This document shows, in pieces, positions 43,183 to 52,908 of a stretch of DNA of 64,000 nt. The stretch covers positions 33,477 through 97,476 of the forward strand of contig NZ_FNCT01000019.1 in NCBI RefSeq assembly GCF_900100495.1, in the 5' to 3' direction. This DNA comes from Pseudomonas benzenivorans. Its GTDB lineage: Bacteria > Pseudomonadota > Gammaproteobacteria > Pseudomonadales > Pseudomonadaceae. The notes under the pieces are model-generated. The model searched no databases and was not told the DNA's origin. It worked only from the letters and a program-made list of their open reading frames with translations. Positions within the stretch are counted from its first letter, which is position 1. Every line of letters starts with the position of its first letter. A program made the position numbers and the translations under genes.

Positions 43183-43754
43183 CCCTGGTGCTCAATGCGA
43201 TTCTCGCCCTGCTGGCGCTGTGCCTGGTGGCCGGCGCCATCCTCGGTTTCGCCGCGGTGCGCTTCAGGGTCGAAGGCAACCCGATCGCCGAGCAGGTCAA
43301 CGCGCTGCTGCCGCAGACCCAGTGCGGCCAGTGCGGCTACCCCGGTTGCAAGCCCTACGCCGAGGCGATTGTTGCCGGCGACAAGATCAACAAGTGCCCG
43401 CCCGGCGGCGAGGCGACCATCCAGGCGCTGGCCGACCTGCTGGATGTCGAGGCGGAGCCGCTGGACGCGGTGGAAGGCGAGAAACCGCAGATGGTCGCCT
43501 ATATCCGCGAGGCCGAGTGCATCGGCTGCACCAAATGCATCCAGGCCTGCCCGGTGGACGCCATCGTCGGCGCGGCCAAGCAGATGCACACGGTGATAGT
43601 CTCCGAGTGCACCGGCTGCGACCTGTGCGTCGAGCCCTGCCCGGTGGACTGCATCGACATGCTCGAAGTGGGCAGCACGCTGCAAACCTGGAAGTGGCAG
43701 CTGCCCTTGCCTCCGGGCCAGTTGATCACCAGCGACCGGGAGCGAGCGGCATGA
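43179..43754 (+). CDS. rnfB: Rnf complex subunit B (Fe-S ferredoxin-type)
   Basis: The 191-residue protein has one N-terminal membrane helix. It then has the four-Cys cluster motif CGQCGYPGCKPYAEAI with CPPGG and two ferredoxin 4Fe-4S sets: CIGCTKCIQACPVDAI and CTGCDLCVEPCPVDCI. It receives or delivers electrons for the Rnf complex from ferredoxin-like partners. Translation is coupled to rnfA and rnfC by 4-nt overlaps. Confidence 0.97.
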   Translation: MTLVLNAILALLALCLVAGAILGFAAVRFRVEGNPIAEQVNALLPQTQCGQCGYPGCKPYAEAIVAGDKINKCPPGGEATIQALADLLDVEAEPLDAVEGEKPQMVAYIREAECIGCTKCIQACPVDAIVGAAKQMHTVIVSECTGCDLCVEPCPVDCIDMLEVGSTLQTWKWQLPLPPGQLITSDRERAA

Positions 43755-46288
43755 CAGCGACGCGCATCGGCAACTCAGTTGCTGGGGACATGCCCGTGTG
43801 GGACGTGCCCGGGTGGGACATCCATGGCGGCATTCACCCGCCAGAGCGTAAAGCGCTGTCCAATCGCACGCCGATCCAGCCTGCACCTTTGCCCAAGCGC
43901 CTGGTGCTGCCGCTGAACCAGCATATCGGCGCGGCCGCCGAGCCCCTGGTGGTGGTCGGCGAGGCCGTGTTCAAGGGCCAGAAGATCGCCGAAGCCAGCG
44001 GCTTCGTCAGCGCCCCGCTGCACGCGCCGACCTCCGGCATCGTCAGCTTCATCGGCCCGCAACCCTACCCGCACGTCTCCGGCATGCTGGCGCCGGCCAT
44101 CGTCATCGACAGCGACGGCCTGGAGCAGTGGTGCGACCTCGAGCCCTGCCCGGATTACCGCAGCCTGGCGCCGGCGACGCTGCTGGAGAAGGTCCGCCAG
44201 GCCGGCATCTGCGGCCTGGGCGGTGCCGGCTTTCCCACCGCGGTCAAACTGACCGCACGGCCGACGCAGAAGATCCACACGCTGATCATCAACGGCACCG
44301 AGTGCGAGCCCTACATCACCGCCGACGACCTGCTGATGCGCGAAAAGGCCGCAGAACTGGTCGGCGGCATCGAGATCCTCGCCCAGCTGATCCAGCCCGA
44401 GCAGGTGCTGATCGGCATCGAGGACAACAAGCCCGAGGCCATCGCCGCGGTGCGCGCCGCCATAGGCCCGCGCCCGTTCAGCGTGCGGGTGTTCCCGACC
44501 AAGTACCCCTCCGGCGGCGAGAAGCAGCTGATCCAGATCCTCACCGGTGTGGAAGTGCCCAGCGGCGGCCTGCCGGCGGATATCGGCATCCTCTGCCAGA
44601 ACGTCGGCAGCGCAGTGGCCATCCACGACGCGGTGGTGCTCGGCAAGCCGCTGATCTCGCGGATCACCACCCTGACCGGCGAAGCCCTGGCGCGACCGAT
44701 GAACGTGGAGGCGCTGATCGGCACGCCGGTCGGCGAGTTGCTGGAGTTCGCCGGCCTCGAAGGCGGCAAGTTGCATCGCCTGATCATGGGCGGGCCGATG
44801 ATGGGCTTCACCCTGCCCAACCTCGAGGTGCCGCTGATCAAGACCAGCAACTGCCTGCTGGCCGCCACCGCCGCCGAACTGCCGCCACCGCCACCGGCCC
44901 TGCCCTGCATCCGCTGCGGCGAATGCGCCGAAGCCTGCCCGGCCAGCCTGCTGCCACAGCAACTGCACTTCTTCGCCCTCGGCCAGGAACACGAACAGCT
45001 CAGGGCGCACAACCTGTTCGACTGCATCGAGTGCGGTGCCTGCGCCTATGTCTGCCCGTCGAACCTGCCATTGGTGCAGTACTACCGCGCCGCCAAGGGC
45101 GAGATCCGCGAACTGGAGCAGAAGCAGCTCAAGGCCGAACACTCCAAGCAGCGCTTCGAACTGCGCCAGGAGCGCCTGCGTCGCGCCGAGGAGCAGAAGG
45201 AGGCCGAACGCCAGGCCCGCGCCGAACGCGCCGCCCGCGCCAAAGCGATCCAGGCCGAGACCTCCGCCGGCCTGCTGGAAGAGGACGCCGTGGCCGCGGC
45301 GTCGGCGCACAAGCCCAGCGGCCTGAGCGATGCGCAGAAGAAGCTGAAGATCGACGCCAGCATGGCCCAGGTCGCCCTGAAGAAGGCCGAGAAGCAACTG
45401 GCCGCCCACGACACATCGGAACTGCAAGCCCAGGTCAACGAGCTGCGCAGCGCCGCCGAGGCCGCGCAGCAAGCCCTGCAAAGCGCACTGGCGGCTACCC
45501 CGCCAGCCGCCTCCGCGGCTCCGGCAGTGGATGACAGCGCCCTGAAGAAAGCCAAGATCGACGTCGCCATGCTGCGCGCCCAGCTGCGCAAGCTGGAGAA
45601 GCTCGAAACCCCGGACGACGACCAGCAGGCCGAACAGGCCCGCCTGCGCCAGCAGCTCGAAGAAGCCGAGAACGCCCTCGCCGCCCTGCAAACCCCGGCC
45701 GTGCCAATGGCAAAGCCGGTCGACGACAGCGCCCTGAAGAAAGCCAAGATCGACGCCGCCCTGCTGCGCGCCCAGCTGCGCAAGCTGGAGAAACTCGAAG
45801 CCCCGGACGACGACCAGCTAGCCGAACAGGCCCGCCTGCGCCAGCAGCTCGAAGAAGCCGAGAAGCTCCTGGCCACCCTGGAACAGCAGGCAGCCGCCGC
45901 GCCGGCCAAGCCCGCCGCGGCCAGCGAGGTCGATCCGCTGAAAAAAGCCAAGATCGAGCTGGCGATGAAACGCGCAGAGCTGAAGAAGGCCGAGAAAGCG
46001 GCAGCCACGGAAACCGAACTCGAGCCGTTGCGCGCGGCCCTCGCCACTGCCGAGCAGGCGCTGCACGCTGCCGAAGCGGCCAGCGGCAAGCCGGCGCCCG
46101 AACTGGTCCGGACCGAAAAGCGCCCGCTCGATGACGCCATCCGTGCACTGAAAACCGAGGTAGCCTTCGCCCGCGCCGACCTGCGCAAACTGGAGCGCGA
46201 CGCGAGCAGCACGCCGGATGCCCTGGAGGCCGCGCGCGGTCGCCTGGCCGAAGCCGAGCGCAAGCTCAACCAACACCAAAGCACCTGA
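43751..46288 (+). CDS. rnfC: Rnf complex subunit C with long C-terminal coiled-coil extension
   Basis: The 845-residue subunit has the NADH/FMN-binding core (GICGLGGAGFPTAVKLTARP) and two 4Fe-4S sites (CIRCGECAEACPASL; CIECGACAYVCPSN). From about residue 450 to the end is an Ala/Glu/Lys/Arg-rich coiled coil, which enteric RsxC also has in shorter form. Within it lies a tandem duplication of a 64-residue unit (45530-45913) beginning DDSALKKAKID. It overlaps rnfB by 4 nt; rnfD follows after 82 nt. Confidence 0.95.
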   Translation: MTATRIGNSVAGDMPVWDVPGWDIHGGIHPPERKALSNRTPIQPAPLPKRLVLPLNQHIGAAAEPLVVVGEAVFKGQKIAEASGFVSAPLHAPTSGIVSFIGPQPYPHVSGMLAPAIVIDSDGLEQWCDLEPCPDYRSLAPATLLEKVRQAGICGLGGAGFPTAVKLTARPTQKIHTLIINGTECEPYITADDLLMREKAAELVGGIEILAQLIQPEQVLIGIEDNKPEAIAAVRAAIGPRPFSVRVFPTKYPSGGEKQLIQILTGVEVPSGGLPADIGILCQNVGSAVAIHDAVVLGKPLISRITTLTGEALARPMNVEALIGTPVGELLEFAGLEGGKLHRLIMGGPMMGFTLPNLEVPLIKTSNCLLAATAAELPPPPPALPCIRCGECAEACPASLLPQQLHFFALGQEHEQLRAHNLFDCIECGACAYVCPSNLPLVQYYRAAKGEIRELEQKQLKAEHSKQRFELRQERLRRAEEQKEAERQARAERAARAKAIQAETSAGLLEEDAVAAASAHKPSGLSDAQKKLKIDASMAQVALKKAEKQLAAHDTSELQAQVNELRSAAEAAQQALQSALAATPPAASAAPAVDDSALKKAKIDVAMLRAQLRKLEKLETPDDDQQAEQARLRQQLEEAENALAALQTPAVPMAKPVDDSALKKAKIDAALLRAQLRKLEKLEAPDDDQLAEQARLRQQLEEAEKLLATLEQQAAAAPAKPAAASEVDPLKKAKIELAMKRAELKKAEKAAATETELEPLRAALATAEQALHAAEAASGKPAPELVRTEKRPLDDAIRALKTEVAFARADLRKLERDASSTPDALEAARGRLAEAERKLNQHQST
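45530..45913 (+). repeat. In-frame tandem repeat, 2 x 192 bp, inside rnfC
   Basis: Two units of 192 bp (45530-45721 and 45722-45913) encode near-identical coiled-coil segments starting DDSALKKAKID and containing MLRAQLRKLEKLE / LLRAQLRKLEKLE and EQARLRQQLEEAE. Nucleotide identity is high, which points to a recent duplication. Weaker related copies (LKIDASMAQVALKKAEK upstream; ELKKAEKAAA downstream) flank it. Confidence 0.85.
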
Positions 46289-46370
46289 ATCGTAGGGAGG
46301 GTTACGCCGCCACGCGACTGACCTGCGCGGCCCGACCCACCCAACAACAGTCTGTCTAACCGGAGCGCCA

Positions 46371-47402
46371 ATGGCCCTGCCCCGCATCACTTCGCCCCAC
46401 GCCAAGGGCAGCAACCGAACCCAGCAGGTGATGCTGCAGGTGCTGCTGGCCAGCGTACCTGGCGTGCTCGCCCTGACCTGGTTGTTCGGTGCCGGCACCC
46501 TGCTCAACCTGCTCTGGGCCAGCGCCTGCGCCCTGGGCTTCGAGGCGGCGATCCTGGCCCTGCGCCAGCGCCCGCTGGGCTTCTTCCTCAAGGACTACAG
46601 CGCCCTGGTCACCGCCGTGCTGCTGGCCCTGGCCCTGCCGCCCTACTCGCCCTGGTGGCTGACGCTGATCGCCACGGGCTTTGCCATCGTCTTCGGCAAG
46701 CAGCTGTACGGCGGCCTCGGGCAGAACCCGTTCAACCCGGCGATGCTCGGCTACGTGGTGGTGCTGATCTCCTTCCCGGTGGCGATGACCAGTTGGCCGG
46801 CGCCGCACACGGCCGGATCGCTCGATGGCCTGCAGCACCTCCTCGGCCTCGGCAACCTGCCCGATGGCTGGACCCAGGCCACCGCCCTGGATGCGCTGAA
46901 GACCAACAAGAGCCTGACCATGGACGAGCTCTGGGCGCAGAGCCCGGCATTCGGCCGCTTCGGCGGCGCCGCGGTGGAAGTGGTCAACCTGGCCTTCCTC
47001 GCCGGCGGTCTGTACCTGCTGTACAAGCGCCTGTTCACCTGGCATGCGCCGGTCGGCATGCTCGCCGGCCTGGCGCTGATGAGCCTGCTGTTCTGGAACG
47101 GCTCCGGCTCCGACTCGCACGGCTCGCCGCTGTTCCACCTGCTCAGCGGGGCGACCATGCTCGGCGCCTTCTTCATCGTCACCGACCCGGTGTCCGGCGC
47201 CACCAGCAACCTCGGCCGGCTGATCTTCGGCCTCGGCGTCGGCGTGCTGGTGTATGTGATCCGCGCCTGGGGCGGCTACCCGGACGGGATGGCCTTCGCC
47301 GTGCTGCTGATGAACCTGGCGGCACCGACCATCGACTACTACACGCGGCCGCGCACTTACGGCCATCGCAAGCCGACGCGCGGCTTCAAGTTGGGGGAGT
47401 GA
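46371..47402 (+). CDS. rnfD: Rnf complex subunit D (FMN-bearing membrane subunit)
   Basis: The 343-residue polytopic protein carries the covalent FMN attachment motif SGAT in DPVSGATSNLGRL (Thr as FMN-phosphothreonyl site) and the RnfD/NqrB core FGKQLYGGLGQNPFNPAMLG. It works with RnfG in electron transfer across the inner membrane. It is separated from rnfC by 82 nt and followed after 2 nt by the rnfG GTG start. Confidence 0.96.
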   Translation: MALPRITSPHAKGSNRTQQVMLQVLLASVPGVLALTWLFGAGTLLNLLWASACALGFEAAILALRQRPLGFFLKDYSALVTAVLLALALPPYSPWWLTLIATGFAIVFGKQLYGGLGQNPFNPAMLGYVVVLISFPVAMTSWPAPHTAGSLDGLQHLLGLGNLPDGWTQATALDALKTNKSLTMDELWAQSPAFGRFGGAAVEVVNLAFLAGGLYLLYKRLFTWHAPVGMLAGLALMSLLFWNGSGSDSHGSPLFHLLSGATMLGAFFIVTDPVSGATSNLGRLIFGLGVGVLVYVIRAWGGYPDGMAFAVLLMNLAAPTIDYYTRPRTYGHRKPTRGFKLGE

Positions 47403-47404
47403 AC

Positions 47405-48046
47405 GTGGCCCTGCCGGAGATCAGCCGCTCGATGCTGAAGAACAGCCTGGTGCTCGGCACTTTTGCCGTACTCACCGTGGGCGTGGTGGCCGTCACCCAA
47501 CTGGGTACCGCCGAGAGCATCGAGAAGGCTCAGCATGAAGCCAAGATGCAGGCGCTGGCGCAGATTCTGCCCAGCGGCAGCTACGACAATCACCTGCTGG
47601 ACGGCAGCCGGCCGGTAACCGACCCGCTGCTCGGCAACAAAGGCGCCACGCCGGCCTACCTCGCCACCCTCAAGGGCGAGCCGGCGGCGGTGATTCTCCA
47701 GGCCACCGCACCGGACGGCTACAGCGGCAGCATCAGCCTGCTGATCGGCATCCTTGCCGACGGCCGCCTGGCCAGCGTGCGGGTACTCAAGCATCGGGAA
47801 ACCCCGGGCCTGGGCGACAAGATCGAGCTGGCCAAGAACCCCTGGATCGGCAGCTTCGCCGGCAAATCGCTGAACGCGCCGACTGAAGCCGGCTGGACGG
47901 TGAAGAAGGACGGCGGCCAGTTCGACCAGTTCGCCGGCGCCACCATCACCCCGCGCGCGGTGGTCAAGGCGGTGCACAAGGCCCTGCTGTATTTCGATGC
48001 GCACCGGGCAGAACTGCTCAAGCCCGTGGAGAAGCACAATGGCTAG
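47405..48046 (+). CDS. rnfG: Rnf complex subunit G
   Basis: The 213-residue protein has one N-terminal membrane helix and a periplasmic FMN-binding domain with the flavinylation motif GATI (QFDQFAGATITPRAV). The GTG at 47405 has GGGGGAG upstream. It is the RnfG/NqrC-type subunit and carries an FMN linked to Thr. It overlaps the rnfE start by 8 nt. Confidence 0.95.
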   Translation: MALPEISRSMLKNSLVLGTFAVLTVGVVAVTQLGTAESIEKAQHEAKMQALAQILPSGSYDNHLLDGSRPVTDPLLGNKGATPAYLATLKGEPAAVILQATAPDGYSGSISLLIGILADGRLASVRVLKHRETPGLGDKIELAKNPWIGSFAGKSLNAPTEAGWTVKKDGGQFDQFAGATITPRAVVKAVHKALLYFDAHRAELLKPVEKHNG

Positions 48047-48746
48047 CTATCGCGAAATCGCCGTCAACGGCCTGTGGAAGAACAACCCGGGCCTGGTGCA
48101 GCTGCTCGGCCTCTGCCCGCTGCTCGGCGTCAGCAACTCGGTGGTCAACGCCCTCGGTATGGGCCTGGCCACCGCGCTGGTGCTGGCCTGTTCGAACGCC
48201 GCGGTGGCACTGATTCGCGGCGCGGTGACCGACGCGGTGCGCCTGCCGGTGTTCGTCATGATCATCGCCGCGCTGACCACCTGTATCGAGCTGCTGATGC
48301 AGGCCTTCACCTACGAGCTGCACCAGATCCTCGGTATCTTCATCCCGCTGATCACCACCAACTGCATCATCCTCGGCCGCGCCGAGGCCTTCGCGGCGAA
48401 GAACAACGTGGCGCATGCCGGCTTCGACGGCCTGATGATGGGCAGCGGCTTCGGCCTGGTGATGGTGGCCATCGGCGCGGTGCGCGAATTGCTCGGCACC
48501 GGGGCGCTGCTGGCCAACATGCAGCTGCTGTTCGGCCCGCTGGCGGCCAACTGGCAGGTGACGGTGATCCCCGGCTACCAGGGCTTCCTGCTGGCCATCC
48601 TGCCGCCGGGCGCGTTCCTCGTGCTGGGTTTGCTGATCGCCGGGAAAAACCGTCTCGACGAGATCCTCGCCGCACGGACCAAGGCCAGGCAGCCGGAGGT
48701 GCCGGTACCGAGCCGCCGGGTACGGGTCACCGGAGTGATCGAGTGA
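48039..48746 (+). CDS. rnfE: Rnf complex subunit E
   Basis: The 235-residue membrane protein resembles RnfA/NqrD: NNPGLVQLLGLCPLLGVSNS and GIFIPLITTNCIILGRAEAF hold the conserved Cys pair. It completes the rnfABCDGE operon and overlaps the nth GTG by 4 nt. The order and coupling are the standard gammaproteobacterial arrangement. Confidence 0.96.
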   Translation: MASYREIAVNGLWKNNPGLVQLLGLCPLLGVSNSVVNALGMGLATALVLACSNAAVALIRGAVTDAVRLPVFVMIIAALTTCIELLMQAFTYELHQILGIFIPLITTNCIILGRAEAFAAKNNVAHAGFDGLMMGSGFGLVMVAIGAVRELLGTGALLANMQLLFGPLAANWQVTVIPGYQGFLLAILPPGAFLVLGLLIAGKNRLDEILAARTKARQPEVPVPSRRVRVTGVIE

Positions 48747-49381
48747 ACGCCGCAAAACGCTACGAGATCTTCCGCCGCCTGCACGAAGACAACCCCGAGC
48801 CGAAGACCGAGCTGGCCTACGGTTCGCCCTTCGAGCTGCTCATCGCGGTCATCCTCTCGGCCCAGGCCACCGACGTCGGCGTCAACAAGGCCACTGCCAA
48901 ACTGTTCCCGGTGGCCAACACCCCGGAGGCCATCTACGCCCTGGGCGTCGAAGGGCTGTCCGAGTACATCAAGAGCATCGGCCTGTTCAATGGCAAGGCG
49001 AAGAACATCATCGAGACCTGCCGCATGCTGATCGAACGGCATGGCAGCCAGGTGCCGGAGAATCGCGAAGCCCTCGAAGCCCTGCCCGGCGTCGGCCGCA
49101 AGACCGCCAACGTGGTGCTCAACACCGCCTTCCGCCAGCACACCATGGCCGTCGACACGCACATCTTCCGGGTCAGCAACCGCACCGGCATCGCCCCGGG
49201 CAAGACCGTGCTGGAAGTGGAAAAGAAACTGCTGAAGTTCGTGCCCAAGGAGTTCCTGCTGGACGCCCACCACTGGCTGATCCTGCATGGCCGCTATGTC
49301 TGCCAGGCGCGCAAGCCGCGTTGCGGCAGTTGCCGCATCGAAGACCTGTGCGAATACAAGCACAAGACCTCTGACGATTGA
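48743..49381 (+). CDS. nth: Endonuclease III
   Basis: The 212-residue DNA glycosylase/AP lyase removes oxidised pyrimidines. The helix-hairpin-helix LPGVGRKTANVVL contains catalytic Lys120, and Asp138 follows (MAVDTHIFRV). The C-terminal 4Fe-4S ligands are Cys187, Cys194, Cys197 and Cys203, exactly as in E. coli. The GTG start at 48743 overlaps the rnfE stop, so nth is the last gene of the rnf operon, a conserved arrangement. Confidence 0.96.
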   Translation: MNAAKRYEIFRRLHEDNPEPKTELAYGSPFELLIAVILSAQATDVGVNKATAKLFPVANTPEAIYALGVEGLSEYIKSIGLFNGKAKNIIETCRMLIERHGSQVPENREALEALPGVGRKTANVVLNTAFRQHTMAVDTHIFRVSNRTGIAPGKTVLEVEKKLLKFVPKEFLLDAHHWLILHGRYVCQARKPRCGSCRIEDLCEYKHKTSDD

Positions 49382-49488
49382 GCTTCTATTGATTCGAACG
49401 ATTGGTCGATTGAAAAAATCTTTTTTACCCGCCCAGGTTTTGCAGCTATAAGGTGCGCAAATGGCCCCCGTAGCCTGGAGTGAAGCGA

Positions 49489-49668
49489 ATGAGCACTGGT
49501 AAAGAAGACCTCGAGCTCGATGAAGATTTTGTCGCAGAAGATGCAGACGATGGCGAAGCCCCTGTCGAAGTTGCCAAGACCAACTTGACCAAGCGGCGCA
49601 TCATCGACAACTTCCTCGAAGAGCGGCGGTTACACAAGCAATTGGCCGAATACGATTTCGACCTGTAA
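49489..49668 (+). CDS. PA3496-family small protein (putative envelope integrity)
   Basis: The 59-residue acidic protein begins MSTGKEDLELDEDFVAEDAD and ends RRIIDNFLEERRLHKQLAEY-DFDL. It matches the small Pseudomonas-conserved protein downstream of nth in P. aeruginosa. No membrane segment is present; the function is not established. The ATG at 49489 has GGAG upstream. A strong terminator follows. Confidence 0.85.
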   Translation: MSTGKEDLELDEDFVAEDADDGEAPVEVAKTNLTKRRIIDNFLEERRLHKQLAEYDFDL

Positions 49669-49687
49669 ACCCCAGCCGATACGAAGA

Positions 49688-49714
49688 AGCCCCGCAGATC
49701 CGCGGGGCTTTTTT
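49688..49714 (+). terminator. Rho-independent terminator after the PA3496-like gene
   Basis: A 7-bp stem (GCCCCGC / GCGGGGC) with a 6-nt loop is followed by T6, 20 nt after the stop. Confidence 0.92.
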
Positions 49715-49803
49715 GTCTTATCGGTCGTGCCTCAGAACAGGCCTAACCAGCCGCACGTGTAGGCGCCCCCCCTGGCTCCTACAACACCGCGAGCCTTGCG
49801 CCG

Positions 49804-50196
49804 TCAGTCGCGGCGCGACGGCGACAGCAATTCGATCTTGTAACCGTCCGGGTCTTCGACGAAGGCCAGGATGCTGCTGCCGTGCTTCATCGGTCCCGGC
49901 TCGCGGGTGACCTTGCCGCCGCGGCTGCGGATGTCCTCGCAGGCCTTATAGACGTCGGCGACTTCCAGGGCGATATGGCCATAGCCGCTGCCCAGCTCGT
50001 AGCTGTCGACGCCCCAGTTGTGGGTCAGCTCGATCACGCTGTTGTGCGCCTCGTCGCCGTAGCCGACGAACGCCAGGGTGAACTGGCCGTCCGGGTAGTC
50101 CTTGCGGCGCAGCAGGGTCATGCCCAGCACGTCGGTGTAGAAGGCGATGGATTTATCCAGGTCGCCGACACGCAGCATGGTATGCAGCAGTCTCAT
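49804..50196 (-). CDS. gloA: Lactoylglutathione lyase (glyoxalase I)
   Basis: The 130-residue metalloenzyme converts the methylglyoxal-glutathione hemithioacetal to S-lactoylglutathione. The four metal ligands His5, Glu56, His74 and Glu122 are all present at the canonical positions. The short form (no extra N-terminal helix) suggests the Ni2+-activated bacterial type. AGGAGAAACCC precedes the ATG. It lies downstream of argG behind a hairpin. Confidence 0.97.
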   Translation of the reverse strand: MRLLHTMLRVGDLDKSIAFYTDVLGMTLLRRKDYPDGQFTLAFVGYGDEAHNSVIELTHNWGVDSYELGSGYGHIALEVADVYKACEDIRSRGGKVTREPGPMKHGSSILAFVEDPDGYKIELLSPSRRD

Positions 50197-50243
50197 CGGG
50201 TTTCTCCTATCAGCGGCCCGTTCTGGCGGGCCTGAAAATGCAA

Positions 50244-50264
50244 ACCCCGGCTTTTGGCCGGGGT
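50244..50264 (-). terminator. Hairpin terminator of argG
   Basis: An 8-bp perfect stem (ACCCCGGC / GCCGGGGT) with loop TTTTG lies 29 nt past the argG stop. The following U-tract on the minus strand is interrupted (TTTGCATTTTC), so it may be leaky toward gloA. Confidence 0.75.
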
Positions 50265-50292
50265 CTGTGTCGGGCTCAGGCGCTCGAGTCTA

Positions 50293-51510
<1,218 letters not shown>

Positions 51511-51613
51511 GCCAATCAACTCCACGGGGTTGTTCGGGAAAACCCGTGATTCTACTGCCCGCGCCGGGCGATTTACAGGGGCGCGACAGCCCATGACGAC
51601 GAAGCGACAGCTT

Positions 51614-51697
51614 CTTTAACGTGAAAGTCGCGCAGCGACGACCTCCCGATGTCCTTCTCCCTCCGGGAGAAGGTGGCGCGAAGCGCCGGATGAGGGA
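51614..51697. repeat. 84-nt intergenic repeat, copy 2
   Basis: This 84-nt copy of the element at 42481-42564 has few substitutions. Changes in the hairpin keep the pairing (CCTTCTCCC/GGGAGAAGG), which argues for a structured element. It lies between argG and motY. Confidence 0.8.
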
Positions 51698-51777
51698 GGC
51701 GGGTATGCCGCGAAGGTTTTCATCATTCGGGACACCTCTCGCGGCATGCCCACCAGCTTAGCGACGCATCCGGCCGT

Positions 51778-52689
51778 TCAGGAACTGGCCGCCGGCGCCG
51801 CCGATGGCGCCGCCGCGGGCTGCTCGGCCGGCGCCTGCGCTGCACGCTCCAGGCGCATGGTGACCCGGCGATTCTTCGCCCGATTGGCCTCGCTGTTATT
51901 CGGCGCCAGCGGGTAACGCTCGCCATGAAAGCGCAGGGTAATCTGCTCGGCCGGCACGCCGTTGGCCTTGAGGTATTCCATCACCGCCACGGCGCGGCGT
52001 CGCGACAGGTCGCGGTTGGTCAGGCGATTGCCGCTGTTATCGGCATGCCCGTCGAGCTGGATGCGATTGACGCTGGGATCGGCCTTGAGATAGCCGAGGA
52101 TGATCTCCAGCTTGGCCTGGGCGGTCGGATCCAGCTCCACGCCACCGCCGGGAAAGCCGACCTGAGCCAGGCGGATCTGCTCGAAATTGACCGCCAGCAG
52201 CTTGGTCGTGCAGGCCAGGTAATCGTCGTAGGCCTTGCGGAAACGGACCGGCAGCAAACGCACCTCCAGGCGCTCGCCGCCCTGCAGGGTGCGATGGCGG
52301 ATCAACGGGCTGCGCCCCTCCAGCAATCCCGTGAGCAGTCGACCGGCTTGCTCCTGGGAACTGTTGAACGGCACCTCGCCCTTGCCTACGGCGACCGCCC
52401 CCAGGTTGATATCGCCACGTCCCGGTTGCCAGGGCGCGGCGGCCGCCAGCAGCGTCGCCGAGCCGGCATCCAGCCAGCGTTCGCGGGCCTGCAGGCGGAA
52501 GGTCGCCTGCTCGCCGGCGCGCCGGACGAACTCGCCCGCACCGAAGTCGGTGACAGTTTGCGACAGACGGCACTCGAACTGATCGCCAGCCACCCGCCAC
52601 TCCACCTTCTCCAGGCGAGTCTGGAAGGTAATGGCCAGCACCGGTTGACTGGCCAGCAGGCAGAGCAGCGTGAGTGAAGGCAGGCGCAC
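51778..52689 (-). CDS. motY: Flagellar stator-associated protein MotY (OmpA-type)
   Basis: The 303-residue protein has a signal peptide (MRLPSLTLLCLLASQPVLA), a MotY N-terminal domain and a C-terminal OmpA peptidoglycan-binding domain (IQLDGHADNSGNRLTNRDLS; NNSEANRAKNRRVTMRLERA). MotY forms the T ring that anchors the Na+/H+ stator of polar flagella. The gene lies between argG and pyrC, the same place as P. aeruginosa motY. The start is the GTG at 52689 with GGAG upstream. The Ala/Pro-rich tail (residues ~283-303) is low complexity. Confidence 0.9.
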   Translation of the reverse strand: MRLPSLTLLCLLASQPVLAITFQTRLEKVEWRVAGDQFECRLSQTVTDFGAGEFVRRAGEQATFRLQARERWLDAGSATLLAAAAPWQPGRGDINLGAVAVGKGEVPFNSSQEQAGRLLTGLLEGRSPLIRHRTLQGGERLEVRLLPVRFRKAYDDYLACTTKLLAVNFEQIRLAQVGFPGGGVELDPTAQAKLEIILGYLKADPSVNRIQLDGHADNSGNRLTNRDLSRRRAVAVMEYLKANGVPAEQITLRFHGERYPLAPNNSEANRAKNRRVTMRLERAAQAPAEQPAAAPSAAPAASS

Positions 52690-52908
52690 AGAGGGCTCCA
52701 GGGACTAGGGCGTTCCCCCTGGCTATCGGTGCCGCAGGGGAAAACTTGAGCCCGGGGCACTGCGTAGCGGCCCTCGCGGCCACCGTCGCCCGGCGCGCGC
52801 GCCCACCGGTCCAGGCGGCCGCGCGACTATCGAAAGCCGCTTTCGGCGTGCTGCCACCAGGCTTTTCCGGTAGCATTCCTCGCACGTTTTGCCCGCCTGG
52901 AAGCCTCC

